Of a DNA stretch of 64,000 nt, positions 43,014 through 51,304 are shown in pieces. The stretch comes from Ruegeria lacuscaerulensis (GTDB lineage Bacteria; Pseudomonadota; Alphaproteobacteria; Rhodobacterales; Rhodobacteraceae). The first letter of the stretch is position 1. Each line of letters starts with the position of its first letter. The stretch lies in assembly GCF_013031245.1 (NCBI RefSeq), contig NZ_WPZL01000017.1:28852-92851 (forward strand), given 5' to 3'. The notes beneath the pieces are model-generated. The model worked only from the letters and a program-made list of their open reading frames with translations, was not told where the DNA came from and searched no databases. A program made the position numbers and the translations under genes.

Positions 43014-43042
43014 AGAAAAAGACCCGGCACAGAGGCCGGGTC
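43014..43042 (-). terminator. Terminator of the acyl-CoA dehydrogenase gene
   Basis: GACCCGGC (43021-43028) pairs with GCCGGGTC (43035-43042); on the minus strand five Ts (43020 down to 43016) follow. It lies 30 bp after the stop. The stem is almost the same as the atp operon terminator at 6803-6826. Confidence 0.88.
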
Positions 43043-43071
43043 AGTTGGGGAAACAGGATTGCCGAAATTGG

Positions 43072-44763
43072 TCACCCAAGCAGTCGTCGCGCGATGACCT
43101 GTGCCTGAATTTCGGCAGCCCCTTCGAATATGTTCAGAATGCGCGCGTCGCACAGGACGCGGCTGATTTTGTACTCCAGAGCAAAGCCGTTGCCGCCATG
43201 GATCTGCAAGCCGTTGTCGGCAGCGGCCCAGGCCACACGGGCGCCCAGTAGTTTGGCCATCCCGGCCTCAAGGTCGCAGCGCTGGCCGTGGTCTTTTTCC
43301 CAGGCTGAGAAATAAGTCAGCTGACGCGCGATCATGATCTCGACCGCCATCATCGCCAGTTTTCCGGATACCCGGGGGAAGCTGATCAGGGACTTGCCGA
43401 ATTGCTTCCGCTCCTGCGCATATTGCATGGCGATATCCAGGGCGCTTTGGGCCACACCGATGGCGCGGGCCGCAGTCTGGATGCGGGCGGATTCAAAGGT
43501 TTCCATGAGCTGTTTGAAGCCTTTGCCTTCTTCTCCTCCAAGAAGGTTCTCGCCCTTGACCTTGAACCCGTCAAAGCCCAGCTCGTATTCCTTCATGCCG
43601 CGATAGCCCAGAACCTCGATCTCGCCACCGGTCATGCCGTGGGTGGGGAAGGGGTTCTCGTCCGTACCCGGCGTTTTTTCCGCCAGGAACATCGACAGGC
43701 CACGGTGGTCGGTGGTGTCCGGATTGGTTCGTGCCAGCAATGTCATCACATGAGTGCGGGCCGCGTGGGTGATCCATGTCTTGTTGCCGGTGATCTGGTA
43801 GTCGCCGTTCTCATCTTTCACTGCGCGAGCGCGCAGGCTGCCAAGGTCCGACCCGGTATTGGGCTCGGTGAATACGGCGGTCGGCAGAATTTCGGCGCTG
43901 GCCAGTTTCGGCAGCCAGTTGGCTTTTTGCTCGTCAGTACCACCTGCGATGATCAGCTCGGCCGCGATTTCGGATCGGGTGCCCAGTGAGCCCACACCGA
44001 TGTAGCCGCGCGACAATTCCTCGGACACCACACACATCGAAGCTTTGGAGAGGCCGAACCCGCCAAATTCCTCGGGGATGGTAAGGCCGAAGACACCCAT
44101 TTCGGCCAGTTCCTCGATGATTTCCATCGGGATCAGCTCATCTTTCAGGTGCCACTCATGGGCGTTAGGCTCGACCTTTTCCTGCGCGTAGCGGCGGAAT
44201 TGGTCGCGGATCATTTCAAGCTCTTCGTCCAGACCTGAGGCGCCAAACATGGTGGCACCAGCCTGATCCTCCATCAGCTCGACCAGACGGCTGCGCGCGG
44301 CCTGTGAGTTGGCTTGCGCCATCAGGGTCTGTATCTCCGGGATTTGAAAGCCTGAGAGCGCGTCCCAGCCCAGGCCCATATCCTGCAGGCGCACGACCTC
44401 ACCCTGATTCATGGGGATGCCGCCTGCGACCTGATGCAGGTATTCGCCAAAGGCGATCTGGTGCAGTAGCTGCTCAACCTCACCGAACTTGCCGTCCGCA
44501 TCCAGCGCCTCGGCCCAGCGTTGCATTTGCGTCAGCGACTGGTGATAGGTGGCCAGCCAGGACAGGCCATGGGCCGCTGTCTGGTTCGCCTCGATCAATG
44601 CGCCGGACACCCGGCCCTCTGCGGTGACCATGCCACGGACCGACTCGCGGGCACGCTCAAACACTGCTTCGACAGCGGGTACGGCCGCACGGGTCAGTGT
44701 CAGAAGGTCGGGCAAAATCGCGGATGTTGTCATCTGGGTCATATCCTGTCCGTCGTGGGCCAT
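43072..44763 (-). CDS. mcd: Acyl-CoA dehydrogenase, probable (2S)-methylsuccinyl-CoA dehydrogenase
   Basis: 563-aa flavin dehydrogenase, longer than ordinary acyl-CoA dehydrogenases because of an N-terminal domain of about 150 residues (ILPDLLTLTRAAVPAVEAVFERARESVRGMVTAEGRVSGALIEANQTAAHGLSWLATYHQSL). This extension is typical of methylsuccinyl-CoA dehydrogenase of the ethylmalonyl-CoA pathway (methylsuccinyl-CoA to mesaconyl-CoA). The core has IPEEFGGFGLS, TAVFTEPNTGSDLGSLRA, YQITGNKTWITHA, RKQFGKSLISFPRVSGKLA and LQIHGGNGFALEYKISRVLCDARILNIFEGAAEIQ. Electrons would pass to ETF, encoded at 56-58 kb. ATG 44763 with GGAGAG upstream. Confidence 0.85.
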   Translation of the reverse strand: MAHDGQDMTQMTTSAILPDLLTLTRAAVPAVEAVFERARESVRGMVTAEGRVSGALIEANQTAAHGLSWLATYHQSLTQMQRWAEALDADGKFGEVEQLLHQIAFGEYLHQVAGGIPMNQGEVVRLQDMGLGWDALSGFQIPEIQTLMAQANSQAARSRLVELMEDQAGATMFGASGLDEELEMIRDQFRRYAQEKVEPNAHEWHLKDELIPMEIIEELAEMGVFGLTIPEEFGGFGLSKASMCVVSEELSRGYIGVGSLGTRSEIAAELIIAGGTDEQKANWLPKLASAEILPTAVFTEPNTGSDLGSLRARAVKDENGDYQITGNKTWITHAARTHVMTLLARTNPDTTDHRGLSMFLAEKTPGTDENPFPTHGMTGGEIEVLGYRGMKEYELGFDGFKVKGENLLGGEEGKGFKQLMETFESARIQTAARAIGVAQSALDIAMQYAQERKQFGKSLISFPRVSGKLAMMAVEIMIARQLTYFSAWEKDHGQRCDLEAGMAKLLGARVAWAAADNGLQIHGGNGFALEYKISRVLCDARILNIFEGAAEIQAQVIARRLLG

Positions 44764-44800
44764 AATTCCGGTCTCTCCTAAGGTCGTCTGGTCATACCAT

Positions 44801-44814
44801 GCTGCACGTGCAGC
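44801..44814. promoter_or_regulatory. Perfect palindrome in the mcd promoter region
   Basis: GCTGCACGTGCAGC is a perfect 14-bp palindrome 38 bp upstream of the dehydrogenase start. Its right half GTGCAGCGC recurs at 44874-44882 in the same intergenic region. It is a likely regulator site for mcd; the regulator is not identified. Confidence 0.5.
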
Positions 44815-44848
44815 GCAACAAAAATACGTATTATGCGGCGAAAAAGTT

Positions 44849-44871
44849 CAAAAATTGCTTTGACAATTTTG
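44849..44871. promoter_or_regulatory. AT-rich inverted repeat between mcd and tauE genes
   Basis: CAAAAATTG (44849-44857) and CAATTTTG (44864-44871) form an inverted repeat with one extra A. It overlaps a TTGACA hexamer at 44860-44865 (plus strand). It could be a second operator of the divergent promoter region; RamB/PccR-type acyl-CoA regulators bind TTTGCAAA-like sites, and this is only loosely similar. Confidence 0.35.
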
Positions 44872-44907
44872 CGGTGCAGCGCGTGCAAGAGGTGATATCA
44901 GGGGCCT

Positions 44908-45672
44908 ATGGCATTGTTTTCCATACTGACGCCGCAAGAGTTGATGGTGGCATTGGGCGTCGCCTTTGTGGCGGGCTGGGTTAAGGGTATGGTCGGTTTT
45001 GCCATGCCCATGGTTCTGGTGTCAGGTCTGAGTATTTTCCTGCCGCCCAACCTAGCTTTAGCAGGGCTGATTCTGCCCACGCTGGTAACAAACGGTGTTC
45101 AGGCCTTGCGTGAAGGCGTTCCAGCGGCTGTGTCTTCGGTCAGGCAGTTCCGCATATTTCTGCTCGTCGGGTTTATGTTTTTGCTTGCGGGGGCTCAGGT
45201 GGTCAGCCTTGTGCCCAAGTCGACCTTTCTATTGATGATCGGTCTCCCGGTTACGGTGTTTGCGCTGATTCAGGTACTGGGTGCAAAGTTGACCCTTAAT
45301 TCTCCGTCCGTACGCGTCGAGGCGGTCATGGGCGCGATTGCGGGTTTTGTCGGCGGGATGTCTGGTATCTGGGGTCCGCCGACCGTCGCCTATCTGACCG
45401 CGCTGAACACGCCGAAAGCCGTTCAGATGCGCGTGCAGGGCGTGATCTACGGTCTGGGAGCGGTGGCCCTGATGCTGGCCCATCTGGGGTCGGGAATATT
45501 CCGGGCTGAAACCGCTTCGTTTTCTGCTGTTCTGATCGCACCCGCGCTGGCCGGGATGTGGGGCGGGCTGCGTCTGCAGCCCCGAATCGATCAGGCGCTT
45601 TTTCGTAAGGTGACGCTGTGGGTTCTGCTGGTTGCCGGGCTGAACCTGCTGCGGCGAGGGCTGATGGGTTAA
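44908..45672 (+). CDS. TauE/SafE family anion exporter
   Basis: 254-aa membrane protein with about eight helices. The N-terminal half has LMVALGVAFVAGWVKGMVGFAMPMVLVSGLSIFLPPNLALAGLILPTLVTN and the second half repeats it as GAIAGFVGGMSGIWGPPTVAYLTALNTPK (the family GGxSGxxGPP motif). Members export sulfite, sulfoacetate or related organosulfur anions. The substrate cannot be read. It is divergent from mcd. Its stop overlaps the next (minus) gene by 4 bp. Confidence 0.9.
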   Translation: MALFSILTPQELMVALGVAFVAGWVKGMVGFAMPMVLVSGLSIFLPPNLALAGLILPTLVTNGVQALREGVPAAVSSVRQFRIFLLVGFMFLLAGAQVVSLVPKSTFLLMIGLPVTVFALIQVLGAKLTLNSPSVRVEAVMGAIAGFVGGMSGIWGPPTVAYLTALNTPKAVQMRVQGVIYGLGAVALMLAHLGSGIFRAETASFSAVLIAPALAGMWGGLRLQPRIDQALFRKVTLWVLLVAGLNLLRRGLMG

Positions 45673-46211
45673 TTGCGATTGTCCACGATCCGAAGTGTGA
45701 AATACAGCCCAAGCATCAGAAAAAACAGGCCCGAGATATCGCCGATCAGAAAGGCGATATATTCCACGCCCGCACTGCCGAAGGCCATGTTGGTCAGCCC
45801 TGAAACAAGAAAAGAGGTGACAATTCCTACGCCCATGACGCATAGCCAGCAGGGTTTTCGATCTGGTCGCGGAAACAGGTCCCAGCCCGCCCATTTACTC
45901 AGGTAAAACACCGCCGGAACTGTTGTGACTGCAATGGTCATGGCCAGCAGACGGTTTGGCAGGAAGACGTCGCTGCCGCCCAGATACGCGAACACAAGAA
46001 AGACGCCTGGTAGCAGCGCAAAGATAGCCCGCCACCCAAGTAGCCATGCTGATAGCACGCGCACGCCATGCGGCAGAAACAACAGGCTGGCCCGGCTTGG
46101 ATATTCAGGAAAGAAAACGTTCTGCAGCGGCATCAGAACCTCAAACGTGAGGAACGATGCGACCACATAAGCCAATGAGGCAAAGAACGTGTCAGAGGCC
46201 CATCTGCGCAC
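45669..46211 (-). CDS. MASE1-like membrane protein lacking an output domain
   Basis: 180-aa protein almost wholly membrane-embedded, with about five or six helices. The segment LLFLPHGVRVLSAWLLGWRAIFALLPGVFLVFAYLGG is the pattern of MASE1 sensory domains (Trp/Pro-His-G...GWRA...PG), which normally precede GGDEF, EAL or histidine kinase modules. Here translation stops at residue 180 with no output domain. The start is GTG 46211; no in-frame ATG is close. It lies 33 bp downstream of the small winged-helix gene on the same strand, so the two could form a sensing pair. Confidence 0.7.
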   Translation of the reverse strand: MRRWASDTFFASLAYVVASFLTFEVLMPLQNVFFPEYPSRASLLFLPHGVRVLSAWLLGWRAIFALLPGVFLVFAYLGGSDVFLPNRLLAMTIAVTTVPAVFYLSKWAGWDLFPRPDRKPCWLCVMGVGIVTSFLVSGLTNMAFGSAGVEYIAFLIGDISGLFFLMLGLYFTLRIVDNRN

Positions 46212-46244
46212 GATGATCAGCCACCGCTGCGCAGGCCTGGGGCA

Positions 46245-46535
46245 TCACTTGGGGGCATGAACGATATACCGGCCCCGGTTGGCACTGCCGCTCTGCGAAA
46301 GATACCCTTTTTGCACCAACGACTTCAGCGCCCGAAAAAATGTTGGGCGCGAGACGCTTTGCACAAGCGTGTGTTCGATCAAACCAAATGTGCGGACTTC
46401 CTGATCTGCCTTCGACAATTCTTCGGCGGCGTAATAAATGTCGCGCTCAACCGGAGAAAGCTGTTCCAGACCCAATGTCCGTTCCATGCTTTGCATCAGC
46501 TTGCGCAGTTCGGTCAGTTTTGAAATTTCAGTCAT
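46245..46535 (-). CDS. Small winged-helix DNA-binding protein (MarR-like fold)
   Basis: 96-aa protein: an N-terminal helix (LTELRKLMQSMERTLGLEQL) followed by a winged helix, SPVERDIYYAAEELSKADQEVRTFGLIEHTLVQSVSRPTFFRALKSLVQKGYLSQSGSANRGRYIV. The helix-turn-helix is SVSRPTFFRALKSLV and the wing is GSANRGRYIV. No ligand domain is present. No named family can be assigned; it is a plausible regulator of the adjacent MASE1-like gene or of distant genes. Confidence 0.75.
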   Translation of the reverse strand: MTEISKLTELRKLMQSMERTLGLEQLSPVERDIYYAAEELSKADQEVRTFGLIEHTLVQSVSRPTFFRALKSLVQKGYLSQSGSANRGRYIVHAPK

Positions 46536-46622
46536 GTTCTACCCATCGTTTTGGTGTCAGTTACCCCTGTTCAGAGATGAAACGTGACATACCGATCTGA
46601 GTGATTTTCAGTACGTCTCATA

Positions 46623-46650
46623 TTGACACCCATCCCCTTTGGAATACACT
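46623..46650 (+). promoter_or_regulatory. Sigma-70-like promoter on the plus strand
   Basis: TTGACA (46623-46628), a 16-bp spacer, then TACACT (46645-46650). It points away from both annotated neighbours, which are on the minus strand, so it would serve an unannotated transcript. Transcription would start near 46657. Confidence 0.55.
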
Positions 46651-46656
46651 AGTTAT

Positions 46657-46753
46657 CTGATTAGGTTGCTCAAATCGTCGATGTGTGAGTCTGCGTGAGC
46701 CACCCAAAAGCCTTTTTATTAACGGTCCGGTGTTTCGGCGCCGGGCCATTTTT
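46657..46753 (+). ncRNA. Candidate small RNA between pckA and the winged-helix gene
   Basis: Roughly 97 nt from the predicted start of the promoter at 46623-46650 to the T-run ending the hairpin at 46724-46753. No ORF with a ribosome site is apparent. Expression is not shown; this is inference from signals. The boundaries are approximate. Confidence 0.4.
46724..46753 (+). terminator. Plus-strand terminator-like hairpin
   Basis: GGTCCGG (46724-46730) pairs with CCGGGCC (46741-46747) through a 7-bp stem with one GU; ATTTTTA follows with five Ts at 46749-46753. No plus-strand gene ends here. Confidence 0.55.
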
Positions 46754-46865
46754 ACGTTAATGTCAAGCTGAGATACCCCAAACCGCTTTTTCGAGCAACG
46801 CATTTGTAATAAAACTGCGAATTTAGCAGCTTTTTGGCAATCACGTTGCGGAGTGGTATCCCAAT

Positions 46866-46891
46866 GAAAATGGAGGCGAAAGCGCCTCCAT
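46866..46891 (-). terminator. Terminator of pckA
   Basis: A 9-bp stem, ATGGAGGCG (46870-46878) with CGCCTCCAT (46883-46891), and a 4-nt loop. On the minus strand it is followed by TTTTCATT. It lies 6 bp after the pckA stop. Confidence 0.82.
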
Positions 46892-46897
46892 ATTTGA

Positions 46898-48496
46898 TTA
46901 CCCGATTGCGACGGCTTTGATGTCTTCGTCGATAAAGGGCAGGTATTGCTCGAAGTTTTCGGCAAACATCTGCACCAGTTTCTCGGCCTGCTTGTCGAAG
47001 GCAGCCTGATCGTCCCAGGTGCGGCGCGGGTCCAGCAGAACTTCGGCTACGCCGGGCACCGATACTGGAACGTCAAAGCCGAAATTTGCGTCCTTGCGGA
47101 ATTCAGCATCGCGCAGAGAACCTTCCAGCGCAGCGGTCAGCAGCCCGCGGGTGGCGCGGATCGGCATCCGGCTGCCAACGCCATAGGCACCACCGGTCCA
47201 GCCGGTGTTGACCAACCAGCAGGTTGCGCCATGCTGGGCGATCTTGTCGCGTAGCAGGTTGCCGTACTCTTCCGGGCGGCGCGGCATGAACGGCGCGCCG
47301 AAGCAGGTCGAGAAGGTGGGCTGAGGTTCGGTAACGCCGCGCTCGGTCCCTGCAACTTTGGACGTAAAGCCTGACAGGAAGTGATACATCGCCTGCGCCG
47401 GGGTCAGTCGCGCGATCGGAGGCAGCACGCCGAATGCATCGCAGGTCAGCATGATGATGTTTTTCGGATGCCCGCCCAGCGCGCTGCTGGAGGCGTTCGA
47501 GATGTATTCCAGCGGGTAGGCGCAACGCATGTTCGCGGTCAGCGAGTCGTCGTCGAAATCCAGTTCCTTGGTCTCGGGATCGAAGACCATGTTCTCGATC
47601 ACGGTGCCGAACTTGCTGGTGGTCGCGTAGATTTCGGGCTCGGCCTCGGCATTCAAATTGATGGTCTTGGCATAGCAGCCGCCCTCGAAGTTGAAGGTGC
47701 CGCGATCCGACCAGCCATGTTCGTCGTCACCGATCAGGGTGCGCGACGGGTCAGCCGACAGGGTGGTCTTGCCAGTGCCGGACAGACCGAAGAACACCGC
47801 GGTGTCGACCGGGTTTCCAACGGCGTGGTTGGCCGAGCAGTGCATCGGCATCACGCCTTTTTCGGGCAACATGTAGTTCAGCAGGGTGAACACGGACTTC
47901 TTGTTCTCACCCGCATATTCGGTGCCGCCGATCAGGATCAGCTTGCGGTCAAAGTTCAGTGCGATCACCGTCTCGCTGCGGCACCCATGCTTGGCCGGGT
48001 CGGCCTGGAAGCTGGGGCAGTTGATGATGGTGAAGTCTGCGGTGAACTCGTCCAGGTCCTCACGATCCGGGCGGCGCAGCAGGTGACGGATGAACAGGTT
48101 GTGCCAGGCCAGTTCAGTGACCATGCGCACATTGATGGCATAGGCCGGATCGGCCCCGCCGACGAGATCCTGAACGAAATAGTCGCGGCCCTTCATATGC
48201 TCCAGCATATCGTTATAGAGCGCGTCGAACCCTTCGGGGCTCATCTCGGCGTTGTTTTCCCACCAGATCGTGTCTGCGACACTTTTTGTTTTGACAACAT
48301 GCTTGTCCTTGGGCGAACGACCGGTGAACTTGCCGGTTGTCACCAGAAACGCGCCGCCATTGCCAAGCGTGCCTTCGTTCCGCTTGAGTGCCTCTTCGAT
48401 CAGCGCCGGTTCCATGAAGTTGTAATAGACATTTCCCAGACCCTCGATGCCCTGATCTTCGAGGCGGAATTGCGGGTTAACCCGTCCAGATGTCAT
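46898..48496 (-). CDS. pckA: Phosphoenolpyruvate carboxykinase (ATP)
   Basis: 532-aa ATP-dependent PEPCK, which makes PEP from oxaloacetate in gluconeogenesis. The kinase-1a P-loop is [18 protein letters not shown]; metal and substrate residues lie in [26 protein letters not shown], and [10 protein letters not shown] is the N-terminal substrate region. The start is ATG 48496 ([16 protein letters not shown]), after which family alignment begins; a longer in-frame N-terminus is not supported. It is divergent from chvI, an arrangement conserved in alphaproteobacteria where ChvGI controls pckA. Confidence 0.97.
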   Translation of the reverse strand: MTSGRVNPQFRLEDQGIEGLGNVYYNFMEPALIEEALKRNEGTLGNGGAFLVTTGKFTGRSPKDKHVVKTKSVADTIWWENNAEMSPEGFDALYNDMLEHMKGRDYFVQDLVGGADPAYAINVRMVTELAWHNLFIRHLLRRPDREDLDEFTADFTIINCPSFQADPAKHGCRSETVIALNFDRKLILIGGTEYAGENKKSVFTLLNYMLPEKGVMPMHCSANHAVGNPVDTAVFFGLSGTGKTTLSADPSRTLIGDDEHGWSDRGTFNFEGGCYAKTINLNAEAEPEIYATTSKFGTVIENMVFDPETKELDFDDDSLTANMRCAYPLEYISNASSSALGGHPKNIIMLTCDAFGVLPPIARLTPAQAMYHFLSGFTSKVAGTERGVTEPQPTFSTCFGAPFMPRRPEEYGNLLRDKIAQHGATCWLVNTGWTGGAYGVGSRMPIRATRGLLTAALEGSLRDAEFRKDANFGFDVPVSVPGVAEVLLDPRRTWDDQAAFDKQAEKLVQMFAENFEQYLPFIDEDIKAVAIG

Positions 48497-48844
48497 GTGT
48501 GTCTTCTCCTGTGACGGCGCTGCGGCGGTCGGAGCCACGTGCGCTCTTGGGGCAGTATACCGGGGATAACCGGCGGTTGGGCGGGTCTTATCATGGTCGT
48601 TCAGGGCATGAACAGGACGGTTTGGCGCAGTTAGCGCAACCAAGTCCAAGTTTAGCGCCACCAAGGATTTTCTGCCGAATTACAGGGCACTTTTCCGTGC
48701 CCATTAACGGCTTTTTTGCCGCAGCTGTGTGACAACAATCGCACGATTCGCAGATACGGATTGATTCGCCGCCATAAAAACGCCAAAAATGCCCTACTAA
48801 AAAGCGAAATATTGCGTGAGTGAGCAGGAATAGGGGTTAACCCG
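48497..48844. other. 348-bp pckA/chvI divergent promoter region
   Basis: No gene is seen. It contains a 21-bp-period tandem repeat at 48631-48665, a related half copy at 48622-48630, and a hairpin GGGCAC/GTGCCC (48685-48702) followed by a six-T run at 48712-48717, which could separate the two transcription units. The chvI end is AT-richer, as expected for its promoter. Confidence 0.65.
48631..48665. repeat. Two-copy tandem repeat upstream of pckA
   Basis: TTAGCGCAACCAAG (48631-48644) and TTAGCGCCACCAAG (48652-48665) differ at one base and are 21 bp apart, two helical turns. A third, weaker TTGGCGCAG lies at 48622-48630. Direct repeats in phase with the helix are typical of OmpR-family response-regulator sites, so ChvI is the obvious candidate. 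Confidence 0.5.
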
Positions 48845-49549
48845 ATGTCAAAGATTGCACTGGTGGATGACGACAGAAACATTCTGACGTCTGTGTCCAT
48901 GACGCTCGAAGCCGAAGGATTCGAGGTCGAAACTTACAACGATGGGCAGGCTGCCCTGGATGCATTCAACAAAAAATTGCCGGATATGGCCGTGCTGGAT
49001 ATCAAGATGCCACGCATGGACGGAATGGACCTGTTGCAAAGGCTGCGGCAGAAAACCCAGATGCCGGTGATCTTTCTGACGTCGAAAGACGATGAGATTG
49101 ACGAGGTTCTGGGGCTGCGCATGGGCGCGGACGACTATGTCAAAAAGCCTTTCTCTCAACGTTTGCTGGTGGAGCGTATCCGAGCGTTGCTGCGCCGTCA
49201 GGAGGCGACTTCCGGCGATGTAACAAGCCCCAATACCGGCGACACCAAAGTGATGGAGCGTGGCGACCTGCGGATGGACCCTCTGCGCCATGCGGTCAGT
49301 TGGAGGGGCACGGACGTGTCTCTGACAGTGACCGAGTTTCTGTTGCTGCAGGCGCTGGCGCAGCGTCCGGGCTTTGTCAAAAGCCGGGATCAGTTGATGG
49401 ATGTCGCTTATGATGATCAGGTTTATGTAGACGACCGCACCATCGACAGCCACATCAAGCGTCTGCGCAAGAAGATGCGCGCGGCAGACCCTGAGTTTTC
49501 TGCCATCGAAACACTGTACGGCATCGGATACAGGTATAACGAAGAATAA
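48845..49549 (+). CDS. chvI: Response regulator ChvI (OmpR family)
   Basis: 234-aa two-domain regulator. The receiver (1-120) has the acidic pair VDDD, phosphoacceptor Asp52 in [13 protein letters not shown], switch Ser/Thr in FLTSKDD and Lys101 in YVKKPF. The C-terminal OmpR/PhoB winged helix is [62 protein letters not shown]. ChvGI responds to acid and envelope stress in rhizobia and agrobacteria. It is cotranscribed with chvG. Confidence 0.95.
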   Translation: MSKIALVDDDRNILTSVSMTLEAEGFEVETYNDGQAALDAFNKKLPDMAVLDIKMPRMDGMDLLQRLRQKTQMPVIFLTSKDDEIDEVLGLRMGADDYVKKPFSQRLLVERIRALLRRQEATSGDVTSPNTGDTKVMERGDLRMDPLRHAVSWRGTDVSLTVTEFLLLQALAQRPGFVKSRDQLMDVAYDDQVYVDDRTIDSHIKRLRKKMRAADPEFSAIETLYGIGYRYNEE

Positions 49550-49581
49550 GCGTGACCGCATTGAAGGGGTGACCGCGTCTC

Positions 49582-51300
49582 GTGCGTGATACAGAACAAG
49601 CCAGCGAATTGCGGGACGGTGATGTCGTTCTGGGGGATGATTGGGTCATCCCGCAGGATCCCGAGTCGGCCGAGCTCCGGGCGTCGCGCCGACGCCGCAA
49701 TCTTTTCTCGCTGCGCGGCTCACCCCTTGCTCGAAAAATCATCACTTTCAACCTGATAGCTCTTGTGATCCTGGTCACAGGGTTGCTGTATCTCGACGAC
49801 TCCCGCAAGGAACGGGTCCAGCAGACGGCGCGCAATTTGGTTGGGAACGTGCAGCTGGTCAGCAACGTGTTTGAAACCCAGTTGCGCCAGGACACGTCCG
49901 GGTCGGCTCAGGATGATGGGCTGCCAGACGTCGGGGATACGCTTGCGGGCCTCAGCCTTCCCGACGGGGGTGAGGTTTTTGTCTATGATTCAAGTGGAAC
50001 GCTGATCGGCTGGACGCGCGGGGCATCGACCTCTTCGCAGATACACGCGCTGTTTAGGTCGGAAGCCGAGGTTCAGACCGGAAGCACTTTGATCAGTGAT
50101 GCGCTGAACGCTGTTTGGACCGGGCTGTCTACTGTGTTCACGCGTGCGGACCCTGATGAAGCCCCGACGCTCGCGCAGCGCGTTCAGGAAATCATACCGC
50201 ATGCGTTGCAGGGGCAGATGCAGGTTCAGGCTGTCAAAGACGATGCGGGGCAGACTGTAATCGTCGCGGCAGCTTCGATCCTGCAGGATGGAGTACCGGT
50301 CGGCGCGGTTGCAATGGCTGGCCCGGCCGGTGAAATCGACGCACTGGCCCGGCAAGAGCAGGAGCGTATCCTGCAAATGTTTGTGGTCGCCTTGCTGGTG
50401 TCCATTGGTCTGAGCCTTGTGCTGGCTTCGACCATAGCCAACCCTCTGGCCGATCTGGCCGCCGCTGCTGAGATGGGTAAGGATCGGGGCGCCGGTGTCA
50501 ATCCGGGCCGTATCCGTATCCCCGACCTCAGTGCCCGTCCGGATGAAATCGGACGTCTGAGCCGCGCTTTGCGAGGGATGGTGACCGCGCTTTACAACCG
50601 CATCGACGCGAATGAACAGTTTGCCGCTGACGTTGCACATGAGATCAAGAACCCTTTGGCCAGCCTGCAATCTGCCGTGGGTACTCTGCGGATGGTCAAG
50701 CGTGAGGATCAGCGCGACAAACTGTTGGGTGTGATAGAGCATGACGTGCGCCGACTGGATCGTCTGGTAAGCGATATCTCTAACGCGTCCCGCCTGGACG
50801 CCGAATTGGTCAAGGAAGAAGAGCAGCCCTTCGATCTGTTGAAACTGCTGGGTAATTTGGGCCAGTATCTTGGCGAAGAAGCCCGCGCCAAGGGTATCGA
50901 TTACATCACCGATCTGCCCCCCCAGCCGATTGTCATAAACGGGCTGGAGGCCCGTCTGGCGCAGGTCTTCGTCAACTTGATCACCAACGCAATTTCATTT
51001 TGCGAGGAAAGTGACGCAATTCGTGTTTGGGTGCGGCGACGGGAAAACCGTGTTCTTGTCGTGGTCGAGGATACGGGCCCAGGTATCCCGGAACAGGCCT
51101 TGACCAAGGTGTTCTCGCGGTTCTATTCGGAACGCCCGCCCGAGCATTTCGGAAACAATTCCGGCCTTGGATTGGCGATTTCCAAACAAATTGTTGAGGC
51201 CCATGGCGGCGTGATCTGGGCCGAGAATATCCGCCCGACCGAGGCAGATATCACTTCGGACCCGCAGGGCGCGCGCTTTGTAGTGGGGCTGCCCGTTTAA
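49582..51300 (+). CDS. chvG: Sensor histidine kinase ChvG
   Basis: 572-aa membrane kinase. It has a cytoplasmic N-terminus, a first membrane helix (IITFNLIALVILVTGLLYL), a large periplasmic sensor loop, a second helix (MFVVALLVSIGLSLVLASTIANPLADL) and HAMP. The DHp domain holds the phosphorylated His353 in FAADVAHEIKNPLASL; the ATPase domain has NLITNAISF, VVEDTGPGIPE and SGLGLAISKQIVEAHGG. The start is GTG 49582. It acts with ChvI and is followed by hprK 4 bp later, a linkage between envelope sensing and the PTS. Confidence 0.94.
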   Translation: MRDTEQASELRDGDVVLGDDWVIPQDPESAELRASRRRRNLFSLRGSPLARKIITFNLIALVILVTGLLYLDDSRKERVQQTARNLVGNVQLVSNVFETQLRQDTSGSAQDDGLPDVGDTLAGLSLPDGGEVFVYDSSGTLIGWTRGASTSSQIHALFRSEAEVQTGSTLISDALNAVWTGLSTVFTRADPDEAPTLAQRVQEIIPHALQGQMQVQAVKDDAGQTVIVAAASILQDGVPVGAVAMAGPAGEIDALARQEQERILQMFVVALLVSIGLSLVLASTIANPLADLAAAAEMGKDRGAGVNPGRIRIPDLSARPDEIGRLSRALRGMVTALYNRIDANEQFAADVAHEIKNPLASLQSAVGTLRMVKREDQRDKLLGVIEHDVRRLDRLVSDISNASRLDAELVKEEEQPFDLLKLLGNLGQYLGEEARAKGIDYITDLPPQPIVINGLEARLAQVFVNLITNAISFCEESDAIRVWVRRRENRVLVVVEDTGPGIPEQALTKVFSRFYSERPPEHFGNNSGLGLAISKQIVEAHGGVIWAENIRPTEADITSDPQGARFVVGLPV

Positions 51301-51304
51301 GCTC

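Larger units (their letters stand above)
46536..46897. other. 362-bp gene-free region with a candidate small RNA
   Basis: Between the winged-helix gene start and the pckA stop I see no coding potential; a longer minus-strand frame here is a shadow that runs into pckA. It holds a consensus-like plus-strand promoter (46623-46650), a plus-strand terminator-like hairpin (46724-46753), and the pckA terminator (46866-46891). Confidence 0.7.

Noticed and set aside
47381..48514. 377-codon plus-strand frame over pckA
   Set aside because: Antisense shadow of the PEPCK reading frame.
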